A DNA stretch of 64,000 nucleotides from Mycolicibacterium agri (GTDB lineage Bacteria > Actinomycetota > Actinomycetes > Mycobacteriales > Mycobacteriaceae): the NCBI RefSeq assembly GCF_002553505.1, contig NZ_PDCP01000026.1, positions 1-64,000 on the forward strand, in the 5' to 3' direction. The position numbers and the translations under genes are program-made. How positions within the stretch are numbered: the stretch's first letter is position 1; each line of letters begins with the position of its first letter. The notes beneath the pieces were generated by a model. That model was not told where the DNA came from. It saw nothing but the letters and a program-made list of their open reading frames with translations, and made no database searches. Shown piece by piece: positions 22,164 through 30,321 of this stretch.

Positions 22164-24499
22164 CGCTGCTCCTCGTCGCGGTTCACCGGCCGCACCCGGG
22201 CGGCGGCGGTCTTGAAGATCGGCTGCTTGGACACCGGATCCCAATCGGTCAGCGTCATCTCGTTGGCGGCGCGGTGATGGCCGTCGGGGTCGTCGACATC
22301 CCAGTAGCCGTAGTGGAACGGCACGAACACCACGCCGTCGCGGATTCCGCCGATGCGGCACGGCGCGGTCACCGAATTCCGCGGAGTGGCGACCTCGACC
22401 ATGTCGCCCTCGGCGATGCCGAGGCGTCCGGCGTCGGTGGCCGACATCTCGACCCACGGCTGCGGCGCGGCGTCGCGCAGTTGCGGCGCGCGGCCGGTCT
22501 TCGTGCGGGTGTGGAAATGGTAGAGCGTGCGACCCGTGATCAACGCCAAAGGGTAGTCCTTAGATGGCATTTCGTGCGGCGGCAGGTATTCGGCAGCTTT
22601 GATGATGGCCTTGCCGTCGGGATTCATCGCCCGATACTCGGTTGGTTCCAGCGGCGCCCCCGTGATGAGGTCGCGGCCGTAGGACTCGCAGTACTCGGGG
22701 TCGGCGGAAAACCGCCCGTCGCTGTAGAGCCGTTCGGTTCCGTCGGGATGCTCGGCGTTGCACGGCCATTGGATGCCATTGGACTCGCGCAGCTTCTCAT
22801 AGCTCAACCCGGTGTAGTCGCAAGGACGCCCGGCGCTGCATCGCTTCCACGCCTCGAACGCCGACTCCGGATCCGTCCACGCCGGCAGCGGCTGGCCGTC
22901 CTTGTCGCGGAAGTCCATCCGCCGCGCGTAGTCGAGAAAGATCTCAAGGTCGGGGCGCGCCTGACCGGGCGGGTCGACGGCCTTCTCGGACAGATGCACG
23001 GTGCGGTCGGCGTTGGTGAACGTCCCGGTCTTCTCACCCCAGCCCGCGGCGGGCAGCACCACGTCGGCCAACTCGGTCGTCTCGGTGGCGAACATGTCCT
23101 GCACCACCACAAACAGCCGCTCCTGCGCCAGGATGCTGCGGATGCGCCGCAACTCCGGCAGCGACACCGCCGGATTCGTTGCGCTGACCCACAGCATGCG
23201 CAGCGTGCCCTGCTCGGCGAAGCGGAACATCTGCATCGCGTGCGTCGGCGGTGCGTAGTGCGGGATCTGGTGCATCTGCAGGTTCCACAGCGCCGACAGC
23301 TGTTCGACGTGAGAGTCGTTGGACCAGTTGCGGAATCCGGCCAGATCGCCGTCGGCGCCGCACTCACGGGTGTTCTCCGCGGTGGGTTGGCCGTTCATCT
23401 GCAGCACGCCGCATCCCGGCTTGCCGAGCATGCCGCGTAGCAGGTGAATGTTGTTGACCTGCACGGCCGCTGCGGTGGCCTGGCTGGCCTGATAGAACCC
23501 CTGCAGCACGGTGGATAGCAGCGCGGTGGCGGTGCCGATCAGGCGGGCGGCCTCCCGGATGTCGGCTGCGGACACCTTGCAGATGTCGGCGGCCCGCTCG
23601 GGCGGGAACTCGGCAACCCGCTTGACGAGTTCGTCGTAGCCCACGGTGTGGGCGTCGACGTAATCGCGGTCCACCCAACCGTTTTCGATGATCTCGTGCA
23701 GCAGGGCGTTCATCAGCGCCACATTCGTTCCCGGCAGGGGCGCCAGATGGACGGTCGCGTGCTGGGCCACCGGCGTCTCGCGCGGGTCGACGCAGATCAC
23801 CGCGGGCGGATTGGGGCCGGCCAGCCGGTCCAGCATCCGCATCCACAGCACGGATTGGGTTTCGGCGACGTTGTGGCCGTAGAGCGCGATGACGTCGGCG
23901 TGGTCGACGTCGGTGTAGGAACCGGGCTGGCCGTCGCAGCCGAAGGACTCCTTCAGCGCCGCCGCGGCCGTCGCCGTGCACAACCGGGTGTTGCCGTCGA
24001 CGTGGTTGGTGCCGATCGCCCCGTGCGCGATCACGCCCAACGTGTAGTACTCCTCGAGGAAGAGCTGACCCGACGTGTAGAAGCCGATAGCGCTGGGGCC
24101 GCGCTGTTCGAGCAGCTGCCTGCTGTGGCGCACGACGCGCCCCATCGCGGTGTCCCAATCGGTTTCGACGAGCTTGCCGTGCACCCGCATCAGCGGCGCG
24201 GTGAGCCGATCGGCCGAATTGTTGGCCTGCCAGCCGAACAGATCCTTGGCATCGACGCGGCCGTGGTTGACGCGATCGGAGGCGCGGCCGCGGACCCCGA
24301 CGATGCCGCCGTCCTTGACCGCGATGTCGAGCCCGTCGCCGTTGGAGTGCAGCACCGACGCCGTCGGCACCCACCGATCGACCGAGTCGGGGTCCAGCTC
24401 GCCGTCGAGGAACATGTCGACCCGCGTCGGCCAGTCCTGCCCGGGACCGTACGGGGTTCGCTCGCCCCATGGCTCGGCGATGCGGTTCTTGCCGCTCAC
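22160..24499 (-). CDS. Molybdopterin oxidoreductase lacking the N-terminal [4Fe-4S] cysteines
   Basis: 779-residue member of the formate dehydrogenase/assimilatory nitrate reductase (FdhF/NapA/NarB) group. The Mo-pterin regions are clear: GTNHVDGNTRLCTATAAAA with a probable Mo-ligand Cys174, then VIALYGHNVAETQ, CVDPRETPVAQ, and the C-terminal pterin domain (LITGRTLYHFHTRTKTGRA). Where relatives have CxxCxxxC for a [4Fe-4S] cluster, this protein reads SVLHSNGDG (residues 48-56), and the fourth Cys region reads GRVDAKD. Without the cluster, electrons cannot leave by the normal route. Substrate unknown. No signal peptide, so cytoplasmic. GTG start. Coupled to the small frameshifted gene downstream. 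Confidence 0.85.
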   Translation of the reverse strand: MSGKNRIAEPWGERTPYGPGQDWPTRVDMFLDGELDPDSVDRWVPTASVLHSNGDGLDIAVKDGGIVGVRGRASDRVNHGRVDAKDLFGWQANNSADRLTAPLMRVHGKLVETDWDTAMGRVVRHSRQLLEQRGPSAIGFYTSGQLFLEEYYTLGVIAHGAIGTNHVDGNTRLCTATAAAALKESFGCDGQPGSYTDVDHADVIALYGHNVAETQSVLWMRMLDRLAGPNPPAVICVDPRETPVAQHATVHLAPLPGTNVALMNALLHEIIENGWVDRDYVDAHTVGYDELVKRVAEFPPERAADICKVSAADIREAARLIGTATALLSTVLQGFYQASQATAAAVQVNNIHLLRGMLGKPGCGVLQMNGQPTAENTRECGADGDLAGFRNWSNDSHVEQLSALWNLQMHQIPHYAPPTHAMQMFRFAEQGTLRMLWVSATNPAVSLPELRRIRSILAQERLFVVVQDMFATETTELADVVLPAAGWGEKTGTFTNADRTVHLSEKAVDPPGQARPDLEIFLDYARRMDFRDKDGQPLPAWTDPESAFEAWKRCSAGRPCDYTGLSYEKLRESNGIQWPCNAEHPDGTERLYSDGRFSADPEYCESYGRDLITGAPLEPTEYRAMNPDGKAIIKAAEYLPPHEMPSKDYPLALITGRTLYHFHTRTKTGRAPQLRDAAPQPWVEMSATDAGRLGIAEGDMVEVATPRNSVTAPCRIGGIRDGVVFVPFHYGYWDVDDPDGHHRAANEMTLTDWDPVSKQPIFKTAAARVRPVNRDEEQR

Positions 24500-24559
24500 C
24501 GCAACCGGCTACCCGGGGCCGCCGCGGTCAAACGCTCAAATGGTCGCCTTACAGGCACT

Positions 24560-25099
24560 TCACAGCAGGCATTCGGCGGCCGGGACGATGTCGGCGCTCA
24601 TGTTGGATTCCATCATCGTCAGCGCGGCGTCGCTGAGTTCGGGATCGATGTGCGCCACCGCGTCGGGCGGGACCACGACGGGGAAGTGCCGCACGTAGGC
24701 GTCCAGCGCGGTGTAGAGGATGCACTGCTCGGTGACCTGCCCGGTCAGGATGACCCGCTGCGGCTGCAGCTGGGTCAGCAGGTAGGCCAGCGGTGTGGCG
24801 TAGAAGGCGCTGTGGCGCACCTTGGTCATCTTGCGGCAGTCCTCCGGCGGCACGATCGGTTCGACCAAGTCAGGCCGGTCGCCGTTCAGCGCAGAGCGGA
24901 CGAGGTCGCCGAACCCGGCGGTGAAGTCGCCGTAGTTGTCATTGACGTAGATCAGGTCGACGTCGTCGCGGCTCGAGGCCTTCGAAATGAGCCCCGACAG
25001 CGGCTCGATGATCTCTTCGACATGCGGTGACAGCTTTTCGGCGTCGGGATGGGTATAGGTGTTGAGCATGTCGATGACCAGAACGACGGTGTCACTCAC
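24560..25099 (-). CDS. Isochorismatase-family cysteine hydrolase
   Basis: 179 residues with the Asp-Lys-Cys triad of the family: VLVIDMLNTY near residue 8, KVRHSAFYAT near 91, and GQVTEQCILYTALDAY near 125. Members hydrolyse amides or enol ethers such as nicotinamide or isochorismate; the substrate here is unknown. The frame is open to 25684 but that is antisense to nadE; GTG 25099 gives a natural N-terminus. It is divergent from nadE, separated by only 57 bp, so the two share a control region. A nicotinamidase-like role would fit the NAD-synthesis neighbour, but the metal-binding site of true nicotinamidases is not evident. Confidence 0.85.
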   Translation of the reverse strand: MSDTVVLVIDMLNTYTHPDAEKLSPHVEEIIEPLSGLISKASSRDDVDLIYVNDNYGDFTAGFGDLVRSALNGDRPDLVEPIVPPEDCRKMTKVRHSAFYATPLAYLLTQLQPQRVILTGQVTEQCILYTALDAYVRHFPVVVPPDAVAHIDPELSDAALTMMESNMSADIVPAAECLL

Positions 25100-25156
25100 G
25101 GAGTGTTGATACCCCGTCACCGGGTCTTGACACCAGACCGATGACAATGGAGCGTG

Positions 25157-27214
25157 ATGGACTTCTACTCCGCCTACGCCCAGGGCTTCCTGCGAGTCGC
25201 CGCCTGCACCCTGCACACCGCGATCGGGGAGCCGGCGACCAACGCCGAATCCGTTATCCGGCTGGCGCGGGCCTGCCACGACGACGCCGTCGGGCTGGCG
25301 GTGTTCCCCGAGTTGACGCTGTCGGGCTATTCGATCGAGGACATCCTGCTGCAGGACGCGCTGCTGGAGGCGGTCGAGGACGCCCTGCTCGACGTGGTCG
25401 CGGCGTCGGCCGACCTGATGCCGGTGCTGGTGGTCGGCGCGCCGCTGCGCTACCAGCACCGCATCTACAACACCGCGGTGGTGATCCACCGCGGCAAGGT
25501 GCTCGGTGTGGTGCCGAAGTCGTATCTGCCGACTTACCGCGAGTTCTATGAGCGCCGGCAGATGGCCGCGGGCGACGACATGCGCGGCGCGATCCGGATC
25601 GGCCGCGGCGACGACTGGGCCGACGTGCCGTTCGGGCCCGACCTGTTGTTCACCGCCACCGACCTGACCGGTTTCGTGCTGCACGTCGAGATCTGCGAAG
25701 ACATGTTCGTGCCGATCCCGCCGAGCGCGCAGGCCGCGTTGGCGGGTGCCACGGTGATCGCCAACCTGTCCGGCAGCCCCATCACGATCGGGCGCGCCGA
25801 GGACCGCAGCCTGCTGGCGCGCTCGGCGTCGGCGCGCTGCCTGGCCGCCTACGTCTACGCGGCGGCGGGGCTGGGCGAATCAACCACCGACCTGGCGTGG
25901 GACGGCCAGACCATGGTGTGGGAAAACGGCGAATGCCTGGTCCAGTCCGAACGGTTCCCGAAGGGCGAACAGCGCGCGATCGCCGACGTCGACTTGGAAC
26001 TGCTGCGCTCCGAGCGGCTGCGCATGGGTACGTTCGACGACAACCGCAAGCATCATCAGATCACCGCGGAGTCGTTCCGCCGCATCGAATTTCGGCTGGA
26101 TCCGCCGACCGGCGACATCGGCCTGCGCAGGCATATCGAGCGGTTCCCGTTCGTGCCGTCGGACCTCGATCGGCTCGAGCAGGACTGCTATGAGGCCTAC
26201 AACATCCAGGTGGCCGGCCTCGAGCAGCGGCTGCGGGCGCTGAACTACCCGAAGGTGGTGCTCGGGTTGTCCGGCGGGCTCGATTCGACGCACGCGGTGA
26301 TCGTCGCCGCGCGTGCCATGGACCGCGAAAACCGGCCGCGCAGCGACATTCTGGCGTTCACCCTGCCGGGGTTCGCCACCGGCGACCGGACCAAGGGCAA
26401 CGCGATCAAGCTCGCCAAAGCGCTCGGTGTGACGTTCGAGGAACTCGACATCAAAGCGACCGCGGAGTTGATGCTCAAGGAGATCGGCCACCCGTTCGCG
26501 CGCGGCGAAGAGGTCTACGACGTCACGTTCGAGAATGTGCAGGCCGGGTTGCGCACGGACTACCTGTTCCGCATCGCCAACCAGCGCGGCGGCATCGTGC
26601 TGGGAACCGGCGATCTGTCCGAACTGGCGCTGGGCTGGTCGACCTACGGTGTGGGCGACCACATGTCGCACTACAACGTCAACGGCGGCGTGCCGAAAAC
26701 CTTGATCCAGCACCTGATCCGGTGGGTAATCTCGTCGAATCAGTTCGATGACAACGTCAACGAAGTGCTGCAGTCGGTCCTCGACACCGAGATTAGCCCC
26801 GAACTGGTGCCGCCGAAGGGCGAGGACGAGGAGATCCAGAGCAGCGAGAGCAAGATCGGACCCTATGCGCTGCAAGACTTCTCGCTATTCCAGATGCTGC
26901 GGTACGGCTTCCGGCCGTCGAAGGTGGCGTTCCTGGCGTACCACGCCTGGCGAGACGCCGAGCACGGCGAATGGCCGCCCGGCTTCCCGGTCGACAAGCG
27001 GCCGGTGTACTCGCTGAAGGAGATTCGGCACTGGCTGCAGGTGTTCGTGCAGCGGTTCTACTCGTTCGCACAGTTCAAGCGTTCGGCGGTGCCGAACGGG
27101 CCCAAGGTGTCGCACGGTGGTTCGCTGTCGCCGCGCGGCGACTGGCGGGCGCCGTCGGACATGTCGGCCAAGACGTGGCTCGACGAGATCGAACGCGAGA
27201 TCCCCGAGTCCTAG
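25157..27214 (+). CDS. nadE: Glutamine-dependent NAD+ synthetase
   Basis: 685-residue enzyme that amidates nicotinic acid adenine dinucleotide to NAD+. The N-terminal glutaminase (nitrilase fold) has FPELTLSGYS, KSYLPTYREF and VEICEDMF, giving the Glu-Lys-Cys triad. The C-terminal synthetase has the pyrophosphate loop LSGGLDSTHAV and GTGDLSELALGWSTYG. It is very close to M. tuberculosis Rv2438c along its whole length. A GTG lies one codon upstream; the ATG matches the known N-terminus MDFYSAYAQGF. Convergent with the methyltransferase gene. Confidence 0.97.
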   Translation: MDFYSAYAQGFLRVAACTLHTAIGEPATNAESVIRLARACHDDAVGLAVFPELTLSGYSIEDILLQDALLEAVEDALLDVVAASADLMPVLVVGAPLRYQHRIYNTAVVIHRGKVLGVVPKSYLPTYREFYERRQMAAGDDMRGAIRIGRGDDWADVPFGPDLLFTATDLTGFVLHVEICEDMFVPIPPSAQAALAGATVIANLSGSPITIGRAEDRSLLARSASARCLAAYVYAAAGLGESTTDLAWDGQTMVWENGECLVQSERFPKGEQRAIADVDLELLRSERLRMGTFDDNRKHHQITAESFRRIEFRLDPPTGDIGLRRHIERFPFVPSDLDRLEQDCYEAYNIQVAGLEQRLRALNYPKVVLGLSGGLDSTHAVIVAARAMDRENRPRSDILAFTLPGFATGDRTKGNAIKLAKALGVTFEELDIKATAELMLKEIGHPFARGEEVYDVTFENVQAGLRTDYLFRIANQRGGIVLGTGDLSELALGWSTYGVGDHMSHYNVNGGVPKTLIQHLIRWVISSNQFDDNVNEVLQSVLDTEISPELVPPKGEDEEIQSSESKIGPYALQDFSLFQMLRYGFRPSKVAFLAYHAWRDAEHGEWPPGFPVDKRPVYSLKEIRHWLQVFVQRFYSFAQFKRSAVPNGPKVSHGGSLSPRGDWRAPSDMSAKTWLDEIEREIPES

Positions 27215-27218
27215 GTTT

Positions 27219-28067
27219 CTAGGTGGGGTCCTGGGTTTTGCGTAGCCGCCAGATCTCCTCGGACGGCCAGCGCCTGGCCCATGCGAGCCCTGCGTCCGAT
27301 CGGTACGAGCTGACGGTGTCCGGTTTGGGCCGCGGCTCGATCAGGTCTTCGACGACGAAGCCGTTCGTGCGAAACAGCCGGATCCACTCGCCGTAGGGCA
27401 GATTGAACAACACCTCGTCGCCGTCCTCGATCTGGTGCATCCCGAAGTAGTCGAGCGCAAGCCGGTCGCCGACCTCGTCGGCGCCGGGCGGCCAGCAGAG
27501 CGTCTCGATCGGCGAGTCGTGGTTGAACGCGAACAGCCCACCTGGCCGCAGCAGGCGCGCCGCCTCGGGCACGGTCCGATACGGGTCGGCGAAACTCATT
27601 GCGCCGTGGTCGCAGAACACGATATCGAAACTGGCGTCCGGAAGCGGGACGGCTTCTGCGCTGGCGTGAATGAGCGGAAAGTCGACGCCTGCGTCGGCCA
27701 TCAGTTTGCGGGCGTGCTGTAGCTGTCGCTCGGAGAGATCCAGACCCACCGGCCGGGCCCCGAGCCACGCCAGTGCGATCGACCACTGCGCAGCGCCGCA
27801 GCCGAATTCAAGGACGTCGCAACTCTTGACGTCGCCGAGGACGTGCAACTCCGATTCGGGAATGCGCATCGTGCCCCAGGCAAGCCCGCCGCAGACCACC
27901 AGATCGTCAGCGTGCTTGGCCTGATACTCATCGCTGAAGCCGTCCCACATCGCGCGGTTGCGGGCGGCGTGGTCGGTCAGGGCGGCGTCGTCGGTCGCAA
28001 CGTCTGGCACGTCGGCGTCGTTTGTCATGGCGGCGTCAGAATCCGCCGGTGTGTCGGCATCGGGCAC
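27219..28067 (-). CDS. Class I SAM-dependent methyltransferase
   Basis: 282 residues. The SAM site is VLEFGCGAAQWSIALAW (motif I), followed by PVGLDLSERQL, FDIVFCDHGAMSFADP and LLRPGGLFAFN. A short acidic, Thr/Asp/Ala-rich N-terminus precedes the fold. It resembles UbiE/Methyltransf_11-type small-molecule methyltransferases; substrate unknown. GTG start at 28067. It ends four bases after the convergent nadE gene. Confidence 0.85.
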   Translation of the reverse strand: MPDADTPADSDAAMTNDADVPDVATDDAALTDHAARNRAMWDGFSDEYQAKHADDLVVCGGLAWGTMRIPESELHVLGDVKSCDVLEFGCGAAQWSIALAWLGARPVGLDLSERQLQHARKLMADAGVDFPLIHASAEAVPLPDASFDIVFCDHGAMSFADPYRTVPEAARLLRPGGLFAFNHDSPIETLCWPPGADEVGDRLALDYFGMHQIEDGDEVLFNLPYGEWIRLFRTNGFVVEDLIEPRPKPDTVSSYRSDAGLAWARRWPSEEIWRLRKTQDPT

Positions 28068-28100
28068 CCGTCGATGCTAGGACTCACCCCGCCCCGTCCA

Positions 28101-28164
28101 GCGCCGAGACCGACGAAATGGCGCGCCCTACTCGCACTTTTACGCCCATATGTCGGTTTGGGCG
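28101..28164 (+). repeat. Dispersed mycobacterial palindromic repeat, copy 2
   Basis: Shares ACTCGCACTTTTACGCC and CATATGTCGGTTT with the copy at 18160-18222, about 80% identical by eye over its length. It lies between two genes that both point left. Confidence 0.65.
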
Positions 28165-28175
28165 TTGGAGGGGGG

Positions 28176-28376
28176 CTACTTGTCGGAGGTGTTCCAGTTC
28201 GTTACGCGCGGTCTGCCTGCGCCGACCCAGCCGACCGCGGCGCCGACGAGCACGCCAACCGTCGACCACCACCATTGACCGGTCATCGCCGCTACGGTCG
28301 TTCCGAGGATCAGACCGATGATCAGCGGCATCCAGAGCCATGCGCGAAATTGCTTGTCTGTGGGTTGGGAAGCCAT
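28176..28376 (-). CDS. Small two-helix membrane protein
   Basis: 66 residues with two membrane helices (LWMPLIIGLILGTTVAAMTG and WWWSTVGVLVGAAVGWVGA) and a basic tail. ATG start. No family name can be given; such short membrane proteins with a Trp-rich second helix are common in mycobacteria. The reading frame and hydrophobic pattern look real. Confidence 0.6.
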   Translation of the reverse strand: MASQPTDKQFRAWLWMPLIIGLILGTTVAAMTGQWWWSTVGVLVGAAVGWVGAGRPRVTNWNTSDK

Positions 28377-28439
28377 CGGGAACCACCGTAGTGGGTCATG
28401 ACCTTCACTTCACGACGGCATGCGAGTAGACAAGACGCA

Positions 28440-28922
28440 ATGGACACCGACGAATTGCACCGCGAACTGCATCAGCAAGGCGCTCAGGACTTGCTCAACG
28501 GCGTCTCCGCCCATCTCGCCTACACCGGGACCGACGGCTATCCGCGGGTGATCCCGGTCGGGTTTCTCTGGAACGGCGAACGCGTCATCATTTGCACGGC
28601 AACGACTTCGCCGAAGGTAGCGGCGCTGTCGGCTCGACCGCATGTCGCGGTGGCGATCGATGCGGGCAACACACCGGACGGCGCGAAGTCACTGCTTCTT
28701 CGCGGTGTCGCGACATTGGACACGGTCGACGGCGTTCCCGACGAATACCTCGCCCAGTCGGCGAAGACGATGGACAAGGAGCAGCAGGCGGTGTTCGAAC
28801 GCGAGGTGCGCAGGGTCTACCCGCAGATGGTGCGCATCTCGATCGAGCCGACGTGGGCGCGGTTCTTCGACTATGGGGCAGGCCGACTTCCGCGGTTTCT
28901 CGACCAGCTCATCAACGGCTGA
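28440..28922 (+). CDS. Pyridoxamine 5'-phosphate oxidase-like flavin/F420-binding protein
   Basis: 160-residue split-barrel protein. The pattern HLAYTGTDGYPRVIPVGFLW followed by ICTATTSPKVAAL is typical of the PNPOx/F420-dependent deazaflavin reductase-like superfamily, which is expanded in mycobacteria. The cofactor (FMN or F420) and substrate cannot be told. ATG 28440 gives a good start; an in-frame GTG-type extension to 28398 is less likely. Its last 11 bp overlap a decayed gene on the other strand. Confidence 0.82.
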   Translation: MDTDELHRELHQQGAQDLLNGVSAHLAYTGTDGYPRVIPVGFLWNGERVIICTATTSPKVAALSARPHVAVAIDAGNTPDGAKSLLLRGVATLDTVDGVPDEYLAQSAKTMDKEQQAVFEREVRRVYPQMVRISIEPTWARFFDYGAGRLPRFLDQLING

Positions 28923-29319
28923 CGCGGCCGACTCCTGGCACGAAACGTCCCACGCTGGCGAGGTAGTTGCGGTAGGCCCGGCCGTGTGTGGCGCCAAGAT
29001 ACGGCTTCGACGACGCGGACCTGCGCGAACCGAACACCGTCATCGCGGTGAAGATGGGATTGCGCGCCAACCCGAAACGCCTTTGCGGACAAGCGTTGTC
29101 GTCTCCGTCGAGTCGACCCCGATCCGCCACGAGTCGCCCATGTCGACCTGTGCGTACACCGTCGCGGCGATGCCGATCAGCGAACCACTCCACGGAGCCG
29201 ACCCGGCCGCTGATTCCGCGGAAACCCGTCGACCCGGTCCGCCGATACTGAAGCCAACTGCGCCAACCGAATCCGAGCACCGCGAACGTCGCGAACAGCG
29301 CGAGCGCAACGATCGGCAT
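28912..29319 (-). pseudogene. Decayed isoprenylcysteine methyltransferase-like (ICMT) membrane gene
   Basis: Three pieces in different frames add up to an ICMT-family protein. The first is MPIVALALFATFAVLGFGWRS to GRVGSVEWFA. The second, in another frame, is GIAATVYAQVDMGDSWRIGV to TTLVRKGV. The third, back in the first frame, is LARNPIFTAMTVFG, then directly EPYLGATHGRAYRNYLASVGRFVPG-like residues. The hydrophobic helices expected between pieces one and two, and about 35 residues between the last two parts, are missing. So there are at least two frame changes and two deletions. It lies directly downstream of the cation exporter gene, where intact versions occur in relatives. Confidence 0.8.
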
Positions 29320-29333
29320 AGCCGGACCTTCTT

Positions 29334-29942
29334 CTAGCAACACGGATCACCGCGCCAGGCGTCGCGGCCTTCGCGGACGGCGACCGCCGAGATCACCAGC
29401 GCGGCCGTCGGGTCGCCCCACGACCAGCCGGCGATCGCGTTGAGCAGCAGCCCGGCCAGCAGCGCCGCCGACAGATACGTGCACAGCAGCGTCTGTTTCG
29501 AATCCGCCACCGCCGACGTGGAACCGAACTCGCGGCCCGCGTGCCGCTGCGCCAGCGACAACACCGGCATCACGACGAGGCTGACCGCCGCGAGCACGAT
29601 GCCGATCAGCGACGGCCGCGGTTCGCCGTAACCCAGCAGCGACAGCACCGCATCGACAGCGACATAGACGGCCAGCGCGAAGAACGACACCGCGATGAAC
29701 CGCAGCGCGGTCTTCTCCCGCGTCTCCGGATCCTTCGCCGCGAACTGCCATGCGACGGCCGCCGCCGAGGACACCTCGATCACCGAGTCCAGCCCGAAGC
29801 CGAACAAGGCCGCCGACGACACCCGGGCACCCTCGCTCAACGCGACGACCGCCTCGATGACGTTGTAGGTGATCGTCGCCGCGACGAGCAGACGGATGCG
29901 GCGAGCCAGCACATCACGACGCGACCGAACCGGCGAAGCCAT
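29334..29942 (-). CDS. Cation diffusion facilitator-type metal exporter (short form)
   Basis: 202 residues, about six membrane helices: IRLLVAATITYNVIEAVVAL, SSAALFGFGLDSVIEVSSA, LRFIAVSFFALAVYVAVDAV and others. FGLDSVIE holds the first Asp of the transport site, and the second site is in YLSAALLAGLLLNA / DPTAALVISAV. The cytoplasmic C-terminal domain of full-length CDF proteins is missing, as in many actinobacterial short forms, and the protein ends DPCC. Its ATG overlaps the stop of the ArsR-type sensor gene, so it is very likely induced by the metal that sensor binds. Confidence 0.82.
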   Translation of the reverse strand: MASPVRSRRDVLARRIRLLVAATITYNVIEAVVALSEGARVSSAALFGFGLDSVIEVSSAAAVAWQFAAKDPETREKTALRFIAVSFFALAVYVAVDAVLSLLGYGEPRPSLIGIVLAAVSLVVMPVLSLAQRHAGREFGSTSAVADSKQTLLCTYLSAALLAGLLLNAIAGWSWGDPTAALVISAVAVREGRDAWRGDPCC

Positions 29943-30271
29943 CAGCAGCAGTTGTCGGTGTCGGCGGCGGGACAGCAGGTCGGGTCGACGGCCAGCACCA
30001 GACCTATCAGATCCTCGAGTGCGTGCCCGATGCGTGCGTCGGCCAGCCGGTAGCGGCTCCGTCGCCCCTCGGGTTCGGCGACCACCAGCCCGCAGCCGCG
30101 CAGGCAGGCCAGGTGGTTCGACACAATCTGGCGTGTGACGCCGATCTTGTCGGCGAGCTCGGAAGGGTATCCCGGCGCATCGCGCAGCAGCAGCAGAATT
30201 TCGGCACGGGTGGGGTCGGACAACGCGTACCCGAACCGCGACAGCACGTCGCTGTGGGTTGCGGTCTGCAC
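29942..30271 (-). CDS. CmtR-like ArsR-family metal-sensing repressor
   Basis: 109-residue winged-helix repressor. SNHLACLRGCGLVVA places Cys56 and Cys60 exactly as the Cd/Pb-binding Cys57 and Cys61 of M. tuberculosis CmtR. The C-terminal tail DPTCCPAADTDNCC supplies four more Cys (99, 100, 108, 109) where CmtR has one, which could change metal choice or affinity. GTG 30271 is preferred over an extended frame to 30403. Overlaps the exporter gene start. Likely binds the palindrome at 30299-30314. Confidence 0.87.
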   Translation of the reverse strand: MQTATHSDVLSRFGYALSDPTRAEILLLLRDAPGYPSELADKIGVTRQIVSNHLACLRGCGLVVAEPEGRRSRYRLADARIGHALEDLIGLVLAVDPTCCPAADTDNCC

Positions 30272-30298
30272 GCATCGAACAGTACAGCTAAAACTGGA

Positions 30299-30314
30299 TT
30301 CAGAAAACTCTGAA
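30299..30314. promoter_or_regulatory. ArsR-type operator palindrome
   Basis: TTCAGA (30299-30304), AAAC, TCTGAA (30309-30314) is a perfect 6-bp inverted repeat in an AT-rich patch about 30 bp upstream of the CmtR-like gene, where an autorepressor would bind. Confidence 0.55.
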
Positions 30315-30321
30315 CTAAAAT

